Below are positions 35,770-48,209 of a DNA stretch of 64,000 nt, piece by piece. Numbering within the stretch: the stretch's first letter is position 1; every line of letters starts with the position of its first letter. The stretch comes from Homalodisca vitripennis (lineage: Eukaryota > Arthropoda > Insecta > Hemiptera > Cicadellidae). The position numbers were made by a program, and so were the translations under genes. The stretch covers positions 8,821,501 through 8,885,500 of the forward strand of contig NC_060207.1 of NCBI RefSeq assembly GCF_021130785.1. Direction: 5' to 3'. A model generated the notes under the pieces. That model was not told the DNA's origin and ran no database searches. It saw only the letters and a list, made by a program, of their open reading frames with translations.

Positions 35770-38700
35770 ATTTTAATAGTACAACAAAGAAGGTAACTCT
35801 TATTTGACGTAACATAACCAACAGACCGATAACGTCGGAATGCCTACATACATCTACTCCACATACGTTCTAATACAGAAAAAACGAATTTGACACGACT
35901 TGTCTAATACCTTCACTAGTACAAATGTGAGTAGAAAACGATTTTTGTCTCTAGTATCTGTAGTCCTCCTCCCAAAAAGTTACGTAGATTCTATACTTAG
36001 GTGTTTATTTAATACGTGTGTAAAAAGTTTTAAAAAGGTAGGCATACATTTCGCAGATAAGTACTTATTGCATCCTCATGGCCGCATATACCAAAATACA
36101 TGCTAAAACACATGAAAAACATTTTTGCTGGTTCATATTGACACTGAGACCACAATAATCACCCTTTTGAAAATTCGAAAATAAATTAATTTAGCACAAG
36201 GTAAACAACCATAATATTGGACCCCATATATGCGCTTAGAATGCTTAATTGAGGTATATACACGTTATAACTTTCGTCTTTATTTAATTATGGTAGGGCG
36301 ATCCCCTCTTAAGCTATGTTTTGTCCATCACCCTCATGGGCCACTGGCATGTGCAACTAAATTATCAAACAAAACACAGTATAAGTTCGTTAGCACTTAT
36401 ACGGAAATATATGGTCACATACTGTATTTGAAAAGTATGGGCTATCTCTACTCACATCTAAGTTCGACGTCATAAGTAAATAATGGCATTTTAGTATATT
36501 TTGGTTTAATAGGTTTAGTACAGAAAGTCTTCTTCAATAGTTGTCCTAGTGTTACGTTTAAACTGACGATTGCTTATACTATTTTTAATTCATAATCCTA
36601 ATTAGTGCTGCAATATTTTCTTGCAGTTAATTGACATCCATATAAACACAACTAATAAACTTTGTAAAAGTTTTGTATTCTTGGAACTTACTCGTAAATG
36701 TTAGCAGCAGAGCTTTGAAAAATCTTTGTGTTAGTTACAGTTCAGGACTTTAATTTATCTCGAATCTGATATATGAAGGTGATTACGAAATGTGAAATAC
36801 ATCTTTCTGTCGATTGCGTTGGAAAAGTAAATTAGAAGTAAAAAGATGTAGTTTATTGAGATTTCTCTGTATTGTGTTTCATACAATAATGTAACCATCA
36901 CACATTTAGTTAGTTTATACTGATTTATACCACAACATATAACCGCTAAGAATAATGAAATTTGTCAAAGAAATAATAATATACACTTTTTGGTTTATAT
37001 TATGGTAATAATATACACAAGTGTTGTTTTTGATAAAAGTACATATTATCGCGTTGCCTTATCAGTGATTGCTTCCTACAATAAAGTAAAACCCTTGTTC
37101 GATTTTGTTTAGTGTATTTTCTGATATTTTGGATACTTTTTTCATTCACTCGTATTTTATCGTATTTTACGTCCAGTGTCTTGGTCTCAGATTCTACTCG
37201 TATGCATTGGTAATTTACACCGTTATTGATAAGCTTATTCCTTGGGCAAAGAAGGCCTAAAATTTTAAACCAGAATCTCAGGGGCTATAATCTAATTTGT
37301 TGATAATACATTTAGTATAAATAATGTTAATGAATGCTGATGTAGAGTAATATGAAAAGAGAAGTTTGGTTATTATTTTGTTATTTCCGGAAAAACTATA
37401 ATGCATATCGTTATTCTGGACAGCATGAAGATTAAAGAATTCATTTGTAAAATATTATTAATGAATGTTAAAATAAAGTACGTTTTTCTTGTTCAAACGA
37501 CTAGCCAAAATGCCATTGTATGTTCTTAAAACTCATTTCTAAGGTTTAGGCTCAGGTTAAGTTATTGCGGGTTGCAGAGTCGAGTTACGGACAAGATTGC
37601 CGTATGTGGTGGCAATACTTAAATAGGACAGGGTTTGACTTGTTGGAAGGGCACCAAGGCCAATCTGCTCCGCATTGCAGCATTGAGTTGATGTCATTAC
37701 ATCAGCCGCTGCCTAAATCACATCGAGTCCGATACTGAGTCGCATTACAATATTTTGTTTTGTGTAATCAATTCACTTTTTCACGAGAAATTCATTATTT
37801 TAATAATTTCTCAGACGAGCTTTACGAAAATGTTATTCCATTAAGCCATATTGTGATACATTAATATTTTCATCAATATTGAAGTGAGCAACGTAATTTT
37901 ATTCATCAATTTCTAAATAAAATATTATTTAGCACAGGTATGATATTGTCAGAGTGTATATGACATAAAAACTATTCTATACCTACGCGTTTTATTTTAT
38001 ATTGCTCGTTTAATTCTCCACGATATTTGAGTCTTTGCACATTGCGCATGTGAACAACATTGTGACCGTAAAAAAATTCAGTCTCTCTATAACAATTTTA
38101 ATGCAATATTATAGATTAGATTAAACTGCTATTGAAATCTAACAGAAGTTTTTGATAAAACCCAAACTGCCTAGACTAAAAAAAACAACAACATTTTAAA
38201 CTGTAATTTGTTTAAAAAACAACGTTTTATTTTTTAACCTATAAAAACACGTTATTTTGCTGAAAAAATACGTCTCTCGTCTTAAAATGTTTAAATAATT
38301 AAATAATTGTCATTTTCACAAAGCAATTTTGGTTTCAGAATGATTTGTAAAGGACTGAGCAATAGATATGAACTTAAAATAATTCTGTATGCTAAATTTA
38401 ACCAAATTTAACGTAGTTTAAATATTTTATATAAGTTGAATGCTAAATAAAATCCATGTACGGTATCATGAAAATCCATATCTTGACTTCCATTGAATTC
38501 GTAACGTATATACTTAGTTGGATGCTAAAGTATCTTGTACATATATGTGTGGATAGTATTTTTAGAAGAGTAAAATTTAGCTCACTGCAGCTGTGGGTGC
38601 TAAAACCATTAAGTGGCAATTAGAGCTACAGGCTTCTATATATTCTCTACTGTGATCTTTCCTTAATTTAAATTTTATCAAAAGGTTTGCATTGCAACTT

Positions 38701-39095
38701 ATCAGGTACAGTGACATTGCGTTCAAAATAAGTATTCTATTAGTGTCCCTATTAGACTTATTTCGTCTTTTATGGAAATATTAAGTATTTGTTTTCCAAT
38801 ATATAATACTTTATCTCTACGTTACAAAGAATCTTCTACAATACATCACTAATAAAAAAAAAGCTGTTTGACTCGATTTTCGAACTGCCTCTTAAGATTC
38901 AGCAAACTTAAGTATTCTAATTCATTCTTGTGTCGATGGAAAGTAAGTAGTTTGGTTTTAACAATGTAGGAATAGGTCAAACTCTTTCGCATAGTAAGAT
39001 TCGTTGAGGTTGCTTAAAATATTGGTAAGATTATAGAATTTAAAGATTTGTGTTAAACATCTCATGACTGTACTCAGTTTGTTTAAAATTGTATT
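35770..39095. other. No supported gene
   Basis: A+T-rich with short unsupported ORFs at 35900-36106 and 36230-36475. A G+C-richer patch at 37560-37740 has interrupted frames on the strand I read and no recognised similarity. Confidence 0.5.
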
Positions 39096-39257
39096 TATTC
39101 TGCAATTGTCTCGTTGTCATCACAGTTACCCATGCAATTAATGTAAAAATGTTTGATAACGCTCAGTGAAATCTCTGAATTCAATATAGCTTCGATACAT
39201 GAAGCTTTGTGCAAATTTCCAAATCATTTGGTAAGTTAGTTCTTGAGATATCGTGCT
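39096..39257 (+). mobile_element. Dispersed GACA-repeat family, copy 1
   Basis: Structure: tattctgcaattgtctcg, a gttacc motif, taacgctcag at 39157, a degenerate middle, then gttcttgagatatcgtgc leading into GATAGACAG. The same order of blocks is found at 40826 and, inverted, at 43.1, 44.8 and 59.5 kb. It has no coding capacity. The class is uncertain: it could be a SINE-like or other non-autonomous repeat whose tail carries GACA. Confidence 0.6.
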
Positions 39258-39777
39258 GATAGACAGACAGTCAGACAGATAGACAGACAGACAGATAGAC
39301 AGATAGACAGACAGTCAGACAGATAGACATACAGTCAGACAGATAGACAGACAGTCAGACAGATAGACAGACAGACAGACAGACAGACAGTCAGACAGAT
39401 AGACAGACAGTCAGACAGATAGACAGACAGTCAGACAGATAGACAGACAGTCAGACAGATAGACAGACAGTCAGACAGATAGACAGACAGTCAGACAGAT
39501 ATACAGACAGTCAGACAGATAGGCAGACAGTCAGACAGATAGGCAGACAGTCAGACAGATAGACAGACAGTCAGACAGACAGTCAGACAGACAGTCAGAC
39601 AGATAGACAGACAGTCAGACAGATAGACAGACAGTCAGACAGATAGACAGACAGTCAGACAGATAGACAGACAGTCAGACAGATAGACAGACAGTCACAG
39701 ATAGTCAGACAGATGTCACACAGATAGACAGACAGTCAGACAGATAGACATTAGTCAGACAGATCAGTCAGACAGAT
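39258..39777. repeat. GACA/GATA/GTCA microsatellite with 20-bp superunit
   Basis: About 520 bases made of acag, atag and tcag tetramers. The dominant superunit is cagtcagacagatagacaga (20 bp), repeated some two dozen times with scattered changes (agac to aggc, ata to ata c). It starts exactly at the tail of the dispersed-repeat copy at 39096-39257, which suggests expansion from that tail. The right edge decays over the last 80 bases. Confidence 0.95.
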
Positions 39778-39804
39778 TGTATTCAGTCCTCTTTCAGACA
39801 GATG

Positions 39805-40505
39805 CTAGCCTTTTCGCAATGCTCTACTAATGATCAGTAACTTCTATATTGATAACAGGCAATATGTAAGACATTCCTGATAACAGCGCAAAGAAGGCAG
39901 TTATCTTTAGCCTTTCAACCCACTTTATTTTCTTTGCGAGTTAAGTGAGAATTTATAAATAATTACGAGGATATTGTAATTATCACTCACCCACACCAAA
40001 CTCGTCTCCGTTATAAAAGCTAAACATTGTTGATAACTTATATCAAATTGATTATTTTATAAATAAATGGCACTAAAATACCAAAAGAAACTTATTTCTA
40101 ATTTGCTACTGTATTTTTTTACTGTTCATTTGAGTAGGTCAATGCCTGTTTGAAAATGCTTCAAAGATATGCAAATTTTACATTACCTCCTTATTAATTA
40201 ATTATGTAACTAAATTGGTCATTTATGAGACAAAAGGAATCTAAAATTAATTATTGAATTAATAAACAATTTTGTTTGTATTTCTTATTCATGTGTAAAT
40301 GCAACTAAATTTTTAATTTCAAAATAATATACTTGTTTAATTTTTACTAAAAAAATAGCAATACCATACTCTCCTATTTCGCAATCTGAATATTTTCTGT
40401 GTTCTGTGTTCAACTAATAGAATAAAACCAATAAAGTGAAAATATATTAGTAGTCAAATAAACTTTAATAACTGTACAGATTAGGGAATATTGAATGTAT
40501 AATAC
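39805..40505. other. No feature seen
   Basis: A+T-rich spacer. Confidence 0.5.
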
Positions 40506-40560
40506 GATCTCAGCCGAACCTGCCCGAGCTCACCCGATGTGCCATTAGCCGTTCTGCCAC
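40506..40560 (-). mobile_element. tRNA-like SINE head or pseudo-tRNA
   Basis: On the minus strand, gtggcagaacggctaatggc fits the polymerase III A box (TRGCNNARYNGG), and ggttcggctgagatc about 30 bases further on is a partial B box. The patch is G+C-rich in A+T-rich DNA. The acceptor stem does not pair, so a functional tRNA is unlikely. Confidence 0.3.
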
Positions 40561-40825
40561 TTTTAGGAAGGGTTGGTACACATCAACGTCAAGTCCAATT
40601 CGCGATCATCTTCCACATTTAGGGATGTGACTTCTCCATTTGGTTACAAAGGTAAAAGTCAAGTTGGTTAAAAACCCACTTTTACGCTTTTTGAATTATC
40701 GTGAGATGTCTTTTGTTTAAAGGTATTAATACACATTCAACTATTCGTGTTTTTTACTGTTTACTTTCTCACTATTCAAACAATAAGTCGAAATAGAGCT
40801 TAAGGTACATGCATAGAAATTTATA

Positions 40826-41022
40826 TATTCTGCAATTTTCTCGTTGTGATCATGGTTACCCTTAAGAGCAATATAAAAGTGTTCTCTAACGCTCAGCCAA
40901 ACCATCTAAGTGCAAGAGTTTTAAGTGTACAGGTTATATCATTTTCGAAATATCGTGTGGACATAAAGACAGATATGCAATGATTCGTGTCCATTGACGA
41001 AGAGACACCGCTAACGCTCAGC
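40826..41022 (+). mobile_element. Dispersed GACA-repeat family, copy 2
   Basis: Blocks in order: tattctgcaattttctcg, ggttacc, ctaacgctcagcc (40886), ttcgaaatatcgtgtgg, aagacagat, and a second cgctaacgctcagc (41010). The core is flanked on both sides by the same motif. GACA has not expanded in this copy. Confidence 0.6.
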
Positions 41023-42569
41023 AACAAGTGATTTGTCGTGAATTATCTGAACCTGTAGATCTGACCTCTTTATAGTATTAGCCAGCCTTTGCTTAATTTG
41101 TTAACATCTGAAATAACGTTATTGGACCGGGTTTTGGATCTAAGTTCAAGTTGAAACGCTAATCACTCAGCTAAGAAAAGGGACAATTATTTAAAAGATT
41201 AATAACTAACAGTATATTTTAGATCACGAACACATTTGAAGTTTGTAAACATATTTCTTTCAACGTGTATGTCTTAAAACGAAAATAGCATGTAGTTTGA
41301 GGGCTGTCGCAAATCTAGCTAAAGGGTAAGGAGAGCAAACCTCAGTTTCACTTCATTTCACTTGCCCGCGGTGACGTTCCTGATCCTTTTCCAACAAGGA
41401 AATATCGTTTTGGTAAAGTGAAGTACAGTCTCGTTTTCACGCGATATTGCGAGTAACCCCCCCCCCCCCCCCCACATATAGACGCTTGTACATTCATGTG
41501 TGGATAACAAGTTTCTTTCTGTTTTCTTACTAATACATTTAATGGTTACTAATACTGTAATGCTCGCGTTGTATATTATGAAAGCGTATATATACATTTC
41601 AAAATAAAAAACACTTAGGATATCTCTAACATCATATCACATAATATTTTAGTCGTTATCACATTGAATTCCTTTAAATTGAGTTGAAGATCCAAGATCC
41701 AGTTTACAATGCATGAGTACACAACGTGGGTTTTCTTTAAATCGATGGAGATATTTTTCCAAAGAAAGAAACGTATAGTTCGTTACCTGTGCTAGTTTTG
41801 CAGGAGATTGAAATTAGGGGTTATGAAAGGGTTAACAATATGAAATATTTTTTCCCGCCAGATCATGTTTCTTAGCTTGAGAAACTTACAAGCAAACACA
41901 CTTAAACCTCAAATACGTATATAATGAAGAATCAGCGTCAGTTAATCGTATACAAAGCTTTAAACTGGCAACTTTCAGTTTATTCATATTGTAATCTTTT
42001 GATTATACAACTATATATGAATCTTACGGTAGGTTTTAAGTGTAAACACTATAATTTCATATTATTAACCATTTTGATATCCTTTAAATTTGATCTCCAT
42101 CAAAATTAATGGATTTATTTATTTATTAATAAAAATTCCTGTTTCTATCTAAAGAAAAACTACGTTGTGTGGTTATACCGATAAAATTGGCTCTCAGCTT
42201 CTGGGAAGTTTTAATGAAAATAAGCCTCTGTTTTTAACTAAATAAGCTAATCAAGGACTACCTACTATTTTACATTTATAAACAAATATTTTACTTTACA
42301 TTCAAGGAGAATCATATCTTAATGAAAAACAATATATCTTTCATGTAGAAGGTCTTGTGCTTTAAATTTAAAATTATTGTGAAAATTTTGCCATTTATGC
42401 AATACTTATTTTAATATTCCCCTCTACAATACATCACAACGTTTTACTAAAATGTTACCATAGTCTAATTTAGCAATGCAAATTAATGAATTTAAATTCG
42501 AAATAGCTATAGTACTTTGTATTTAAATATAAAAATCAATTTCCCACCGTATACCAAACCGTTCTCAGA
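41023..42569. other. No supported gene; C homopolymer
   Basis: A run of 17 C lies at 41457-41473. On the minus strand it encodes the Gly run inside a 79-codon ORF that is otherwise unsupported. The rest is A+T-rich. Confidence 0.55.
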
Positions 42570-42900
42570 ATGCCTTGTTTGTAGTTTGTTTTTGAAAACG
42601 GTAGGATTGTGAAGGAAACAAGATTTTTTCGAATATTTGCGATCGTTTAGTGATACGAAAAATCAGTAACACTAAGTTTCTAGGTCTGCAATCTGATCTC
42701 TTCTTTATTTAAATAACTAACCTAACACATAATATGCAAACTAGATTATAATAAACAAATCATACCAGAGCGTTTTGAAAAGCATAAGTCAGGTATCACA
42801 ACAAAATATGATGTGTGTCAACTTCACTACCTCTAAAAACATGCACTTAAAAACAGAACAATAATTATTAAAACTGAACTACAGAATACAGTTCACAGTA
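42570..42900 (+). mobile_element. Dispersed repeat R42, forward copy
   Basis: This segment aligns, with the same block order, to the reverse complement of 53070-53390: gtttgtttttgaaaacgg, aaggattgtgaaggaa, atctcttct, aaataactaacctaa, agagcgtt, caagtcaggaatca, gtgtcaact, aaaacatgcactta, and gaactacagaa. The sequence has no supported ORF. A gatacgaaaaatcagtaaca stretch near 42653 also occurs at about 53056 in the other copy's neighbourhood. The element class is unknown. Confidence 0.6.
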
Positions 42901-43124
42901 GGTCTGCATTCGCCGACCAACCACCTACGACTGACCAGAGGCCAATAGTAAGTTGGCCTATGAAGTTTTCGGAATGATGTGCAGACAAATACCTATACGT
43001 GCATGTAATGACACACTTAATAACTTCTCAGTCCAGTCCTATTTACTGGTAAAATCTGATTTTTACGTGGTTGAGATATAGCGAAGCCTATTACTAATAG
43101 GGCCGGAAAAACATATCTGTGCCT

Positions 43125-43315
43125 ACATCATAGTCTGTACGATATCCCGAAAACGAAGTGACTTTTAAATTTTGTATTAAACTTCATGTACATAATTGTG
43201 AACAATACTGTTCGATAATGGTATATGTTACTTCATGAAACAGTTACTTCATGGGACTTTGCTAAGCGTGAGCTAAAATTGGCCATATAGGTAACAATTA
43301 CGGCAATGAGAAAAT
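43125..43315 (-). mobile_element. Dispersed GACA-repeat family, diverged inverted copy
   Basis: In inverted order: gtacgatatcccgaaaacga, a degenerate middle with cttcatgggac, gctaagcgtgagcta (diverged central motif), and ataggtaacaattacggc. The GACA tract is lost. The assignment rests on block order because the sequence is diverged. Confidence 0.4.
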
Positions 43316-44756
43316 AGTACAATCAAAGATTTCTAAACGAAATTAATACACCCATAGGAGATTTAAACATGGCATTTAAGTGACATATTAACTCAAGTGG
43401 CCTGACACAAATTCCAACACATACAACATTTTGTAGTGACTTTTATAGAGTAACGTTTATAGATATTCTTTATTCTTGTACCTAATTAATGAACAAAAAT
43501 CTAAATGTATCATGTGGCAAGAAAAATATGTTGAGAAAGATTACATTGAAGATTTTTAACGTTGTATGAAACATTTCTACAGGAATGGTTTTTATAATGC
43601 GTCATTCTCATATCAACGTCTTTTTATAATTTTTTTCTGTCCCACTGTGCCCTGAACACATTGAGATGAGAATGAAATGGGCCATACATTTTAAATTTTG
43701 GATACGCAAATTAAACTTTCACGACACGTGGTGTGGCGTATTTCTAACTCGTATTCATAATTCTGCGCTATCAGGTTTCCAACGTTATTTCAACGATCCT
43801 TAACTACGAATGTTATGAACATGTAATCAATATAGTTTGATATTTTAGTTTAAACTGAAAAGTTATTTATTTCAAACAACACAAAACGATTGGTGAAATA
43901 TAACACATATGTATGTAATAATAATGAGATAAACAAAACAAAACAATAACCGGTAATTATTTTTATTGATACACAAAACCTTGAATTGATTTGAGGTATT
44001 GTAGAATACTGCTCTTTGAACCACTTAAATAGAATTTATTGCTTGTAGAGGAAATATTGATTACAGGTTACTATTGAATAGTGCAAAAACATAATAAACT
44101 GCACACATCGAAACAGTATTGGATGGAATATTTTACTATTTACACATGAATGAGCGTGATCAAAGCAGTCGGCAGCTTTACGTGTGATTTAAAAATGTTT
44201 GCCAGCTTGGTTACATGTTTAAAATATTTATAGATTTTCTAAATAATATACAGTATTTGGATGACTTTTAATAGTTATAAACGTGGCAAGTCTAACTTCA
44301 ACTAGTTATTTCTCAAGTTTAAACACTATTGTAAAAGTAGTTCACTGAAATATTTAATAGACTGGTATTTGTATAAACTCCATAATTTACGTATGGAGAG
44401 AACATTTTTGCTATAGGCGCTTAATTAGATGTTCTAATACTCTCCCAAAAAACATTCAGTTTTAAAATTAATTATTCGTGTTATAAACAAAACTGCTTCA
44501 ACTAGGTTTTGAAAGCATTCACATAAGCAATTCATATTTTTAGAAATGTTAACGAGGCCAAAGTACTGGGTTACGGTTAGACACACTTAGTGCACTACGA
44601 CCATAAATCTATGAGATAATTGTGTTGATAGATGTAACAACGTTAATTAGCTACAGACATAGTGCTGCCTACATTGTCGTACAGCGAACATGACTGTTCC
44701 TGTGATACCCTCTAGCCAGTGTAATTAGCGATTAATTTAACCCATACTGACCAGAT
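43316..44756. other. No feature seen
   Basis: A+T-rich spacer without supported ORFs or repeats. Confidence 0.5.
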
Positions 44757-44991
44757 CATTGGCTGAGAGTTAGCTAAGCATATCTAACTTCATAATTGTC
44801 TACCTGTCTGTCTGTCTTACGGTATCTCGAGAACGAACAGACCTACAGATATTTTGCTTGAAGTTTCAATTCTATACAGGCAATCCAGTGTTCCACGAAA
44901 GTGCACGTCACTCCATGGGACGTGGCTGAGCGTTAGCGAACATTTTACGTAAGTGGTAACCTCAGTCTTAAGAAATAAAGTAGCAGAATAA
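44757..44991 (-). mobile_element. Dispersed GACA-repeat family, best inverted copy
   Basis: Reading along +: ggctgagagttagc (44761), ctgtctgtctgtc (GACA on the other strand), ggtatctcgagaacgaacag, a middle with ctccatgggacgtggctgag leading into cgttagcgaac (44924-44937), gtggtaacc, and gcagaata. This is the most complete copy in the window and shows the motif at both ends of the core. Confidence 0.6.
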
Positions 44992-45044
44992 TTTCATTTT
45001 AATCATTCAATTATGCAAGATTTTAACTAGTGACTTAGTGACTT

Positions 45045-45160
45045 GATGAAATGAAATAATGATTTATTCCAGCATTTTTTTTACAATAAAAAGAACAAAA
45101 ACTCTTTCTACGCAATAAGAACTGGCCACGTTTACAAGTATTGTGGCCAGATTGACAAAA
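45045..45160 (-). mobile_element. Retroposon 3' fragment, copy 1
   Basis: On the minus strand it ends ggaataaatcattatttcat followed by ttcatc, a typical retroposon polyadenylation-type tail. It is about 115 bases long and nearly identical to 45754-45870. It is 5'-truncated, ending at an A-rich stretch on the + strand. Confidence 0.55.
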
Positions 45161-45175
45161 TAAAAAAAAAATGCA

Positions 45176-45394
45176 GTGAAATTAAAGTTATTTCTGTTCG
45201 GTAGAATTTTATTATTAAAAATGTACTATGAAACCTGTCAAATCTTAATTTTAAAAAAATGTTGTCATAAACGTTTTGTGGACATGAAATGTGTACACGA
45301 TCTCAGAGCAGACTACTATGCGAGAAAAGGTGTAATAAATCTACATATTATTAATTGTTCAGAGAACAGTTTTTTTCTCAAAGTAAACTTGTGA
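45176..45394 (+). other. 72-codon ORF between two retroposon fragments, unsupported
   Basis: The ORF lies between the two retroposon 3' fragments and has A+T-driven composition (many Lys, Leu, Phe, Ile). Neither homology nor codon pattern suggests a gene. Confidence 0.08.
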
Positions 45395-45753
45395 GTCTTA
45401 TATTAGTATTGTGATCTACCAAAGATGTTCCAGGTAATACTAGAGCTTAGAATACTATTATACATTCCTATAACATTCTTCATGTTTTTGCGACTGAGCT
45501 TATCTGTTAACTACCTTCCTTTATTGCATTATTTGGAGACGTAACTCGCTTATGTCGTTACAAAAATTCAAAATAACACGTGTTTAACAAATGGTAGGTC
45601 ATTTAAAAAACTGTTAATCTTTCTTTTTTGTTTAATATCTTTTAAGATCTCAAGGTGGTGGCCGTTGATATAAGTAATCGTCACATATTACAGTTTAGTG
45701 TTTTATTTATTTATCGATATTGCCATAGCAGCTGATATTTTTTTTAATGAAAT

Positions 45754-45870
45754 GATGAAATGAAATAATGATTTATTCCAGCATATTTTTACAATAAAAA
45801 GAACAAAAACTCTTTCTACGCAATAAGAACTGGCCACGTTTACAAGTATTGTGGCCAGATTGACAAAAAA
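45754..45870 (-). mobile_element. Retroposon 3' fragment, copy 2
   Basis: A second copy of the 45045-45160 fragment, 709 bp downstream in the same orientation. It differs by a few bases (gcatttttttt against gcatattttt). Its 5' truncation lies at practically the same place, which favours a segmental duplication or a shared short master over two independent insertions. Confidence 0.55.
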
Positions 45871-46400
45871 ATAACAGCAAAAAAGCTAGAGTCCAGATTT
45901 GCAATTGAATGACAGAGAGCCGCGCACAGTGGCGTCTGTTCTTTATATCACACTACTTTTAAATTATTATAATTAAATATACTTTTAAATCATCCTGTTC
46001 ATGCGATATTCTGGCCATATAGTGAGCTCCTATGGAATTGTAGAGGTAACCTTTCACAATATTTATACGGTTTTATAGTGATATGTACTCCCTTTCCTAG
46101 AGGTTTTTAAAACACATCGTAATTTTCAAAACGTTTATTTTAAAGTACAAACATAGTATAAGCTAGCGCTTTGGTATCTCTTTGAAGTATAAAATATTAA
46201 CAAGTAAGAATTGCAACATTAAGTTAACTAAACGGTAACAATGTCTCTTAGATTTACAAAGATGCTTTCTGTAGTCTACCTTCCTTGTAGTTAATTTTAC
46301 TTGGTATTCTTGAAATATATTTAAGCGGCTTAATCCTTTTCAATTGAAGTAAACACATTCTTTGAAAATTAGTTATAATGATTACATTTTTGCTAGTGTT

Positions 46401-46480
46401 AGAAATCCAGTATTTCATGACAAGCTACTGTAAGATTACTATTAATCTTACAGTAGCTTGTCATGAAATACTGGATTTCT
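46401..46480. repeat. Perfect 38-bp hairpin with a 4-nt loop
   Basis: Left arm 46401-46438 starts agaaatccagtatttcatga. The loop is ctat (46439-46442), and the right arm 46443-46480 is its exact reverse complement. No mismatch is present in 38 pairs, so the structure is recent or maintained. The arms are about one-third G+C, so it is not a TA microsatellite. Confidence 0.95.
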
Positions 46481-47583
46481 AGAACTGTTAATTATAAATA
46501 ATATAAGATGTATGTTGAACGTGCTCGATAGAGAAGGCCTACGACATCAGTGTGTCGCTAATGTCACCCAGACCACCTGATTGTGAGCGCGGCTGACGTG
46601 TAGTTGATGAATTATTCCTTCTGTGCCTCACCTTACCCATAGGCAGTGTTCAGACCACACAAGGAAATTAGCTTATCACTAAAAACCAACTCAACTCTAT
46701 ACTTTTTATTTTGTGCAATCTGCCCTTTGCTGCCAAAATATGATACAATGTTTAACAATAATCATTGACCTAGAATAGAATAATGATCAAATTTTTCAAA
46801 AAATCTTTGTAAACACTTTAGACATAAAATTACCGGTCTAACAGGCCTTCTAACTGTAGCCCACCATAACAGTAGGCAATTAATGATAGTTTACTTTGCA
46901 TGATGCACCAAGTAACAACAAAGTACAAGGAAAGTTGCATGAATATCAAAGTGGTAATTAAATGGTGAGGTTGTATCAACTGAGACATAAAATGAATTAA
47001 AACTAATTTTCAATGCGACTGATTGCGTACGACTCAATCAGGTAATGTATTTATAATCTCCAGTGCTGCCAACTTAGTAACTCTATTACTGCACCCCAAC
47101 ATGTATCAAAACCTGAATATACGTTCTAATGTAAATTAAAACGTCAGGGAATAAGTTTTTCAAAGGACTACCTATAATTAAGCCATACATTTTTAAACTC
47201 CGTAATTCGAAAAAGCTACCTCACTTTTAAGAGTGGCTTTTAATAATGTTAAAAGATGAAAATACCATGGATTTGTTTAGTATCAATAACGTCGGTTATT
47301 GGCTGAGCGTTAGCACTTGAGTTGTGTAATTTGTGTTACTATGTCTATATGCCCGAAGTGCTGCTTGATATTTACAAAGTGAACTAATCCATATACTTGA
47401 ACTTTTGCATTAGGATTCATTACTATATAAGCAGCATAAATTTCGATTATATTGCCCATCACTCCATATGAATTGACCGTGCGTTATTGAATGTTTGTAC
47501 ATTATTCTTATGGATAACCATTATAACAATAAAAATAGAATTACTTTGTAAACAAACCGAGTACAATCGTGTGCCATTTAAAA

Positions 47584-47674
47584 TTTAGCCTAACGAAAAA
47601 TGTAGCCTAATGAAAGTGTAGCCTATTGAAAAATGTAGCCTAATGAAAAATGTAGCCTAATGAAACGAGCCTGT
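47584..47674. repeat. 17-bp minisatellite, about five units
   Basis: Variants of gaaaaatgtagcctaat follow one another, with one shorter unit (gaaagtgtagcctatt). It lies in the part of unit 1 that has no counterpart in unit 2. Confidence 0.85.
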
Positions 47675-47713
47675 TAGCAGAAGCCTGCTACATGACACGT
47701 AGTGGGCGAAATA

Positions 47714-47930
47714 CTACTTATTAAATAATGTCACAGTGTAGTGATTACGGCGGTTGTTCAGTATCACTGAGCGTAGCTGCTGCTTGGATGGGTGACCGCT
47801 GAGCGATCCTGTCCTTGTAAGCAGCTCGTCTGCGGAAGTCACCTTGAAGTCGTTGGTCCCCAGGTTTAGTGTTAGAGAGGGCTTCTTAGCCGTAAAATAG
47901 GACATCCTTTACTTTACTTTCACTACGCCA
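47714..47930 (+). mobile_element. 5S-rRNA-like internal promoter segment, possible SINE or LINE piece
   Basis: cttggatgggtgaccgc at 47783-47799 matches the intermediate element and box C region of 5S rRNA genes. The rest does not follow 5S rRNA, and the transcript would not fold as one. Segments of this kind occur in 5S-derived SINEs and some LINE tails of arthropods. The G+C-rich block ends near actttactttcac. A 63-codon minus-strand ORF over it is not supported. Confidence 0.4.
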
Positions 47931-48003
47931 TCTAATGGAATTACTCTGTTGGGACACTATTGTATAAAGTGTAAATTTTTTGTTTATCCATTAAACAATT
48001 AGG

Positions 48004-48157
48004 GTCTTGCTGCTGGGGGCCCGTGGGTGTGACGGGTGGTGCTGCTTGTTGCGGTCATGTGGTCAGAGGATGTGTTAGGGTGATTGAATGTCTTCTTCCT
48101 CTTCATTTTGACTCTTTCTTGTATTTATTACAATATATATATTGTATATACATATAT

Positions 48158-48209
<52 letters not shown>

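Noticed and set aside
41358..41597. 79-codon minus-strand ORF with a Gly run
   Set aside because: The Gly run is encoded by the 17-base C homopolymer; the rest has no support.
47714..47930. 5S rRNA gene
   Set aside because: Only about 17 bases match the internal control region; helices I-III of 5S rRNA are absent.
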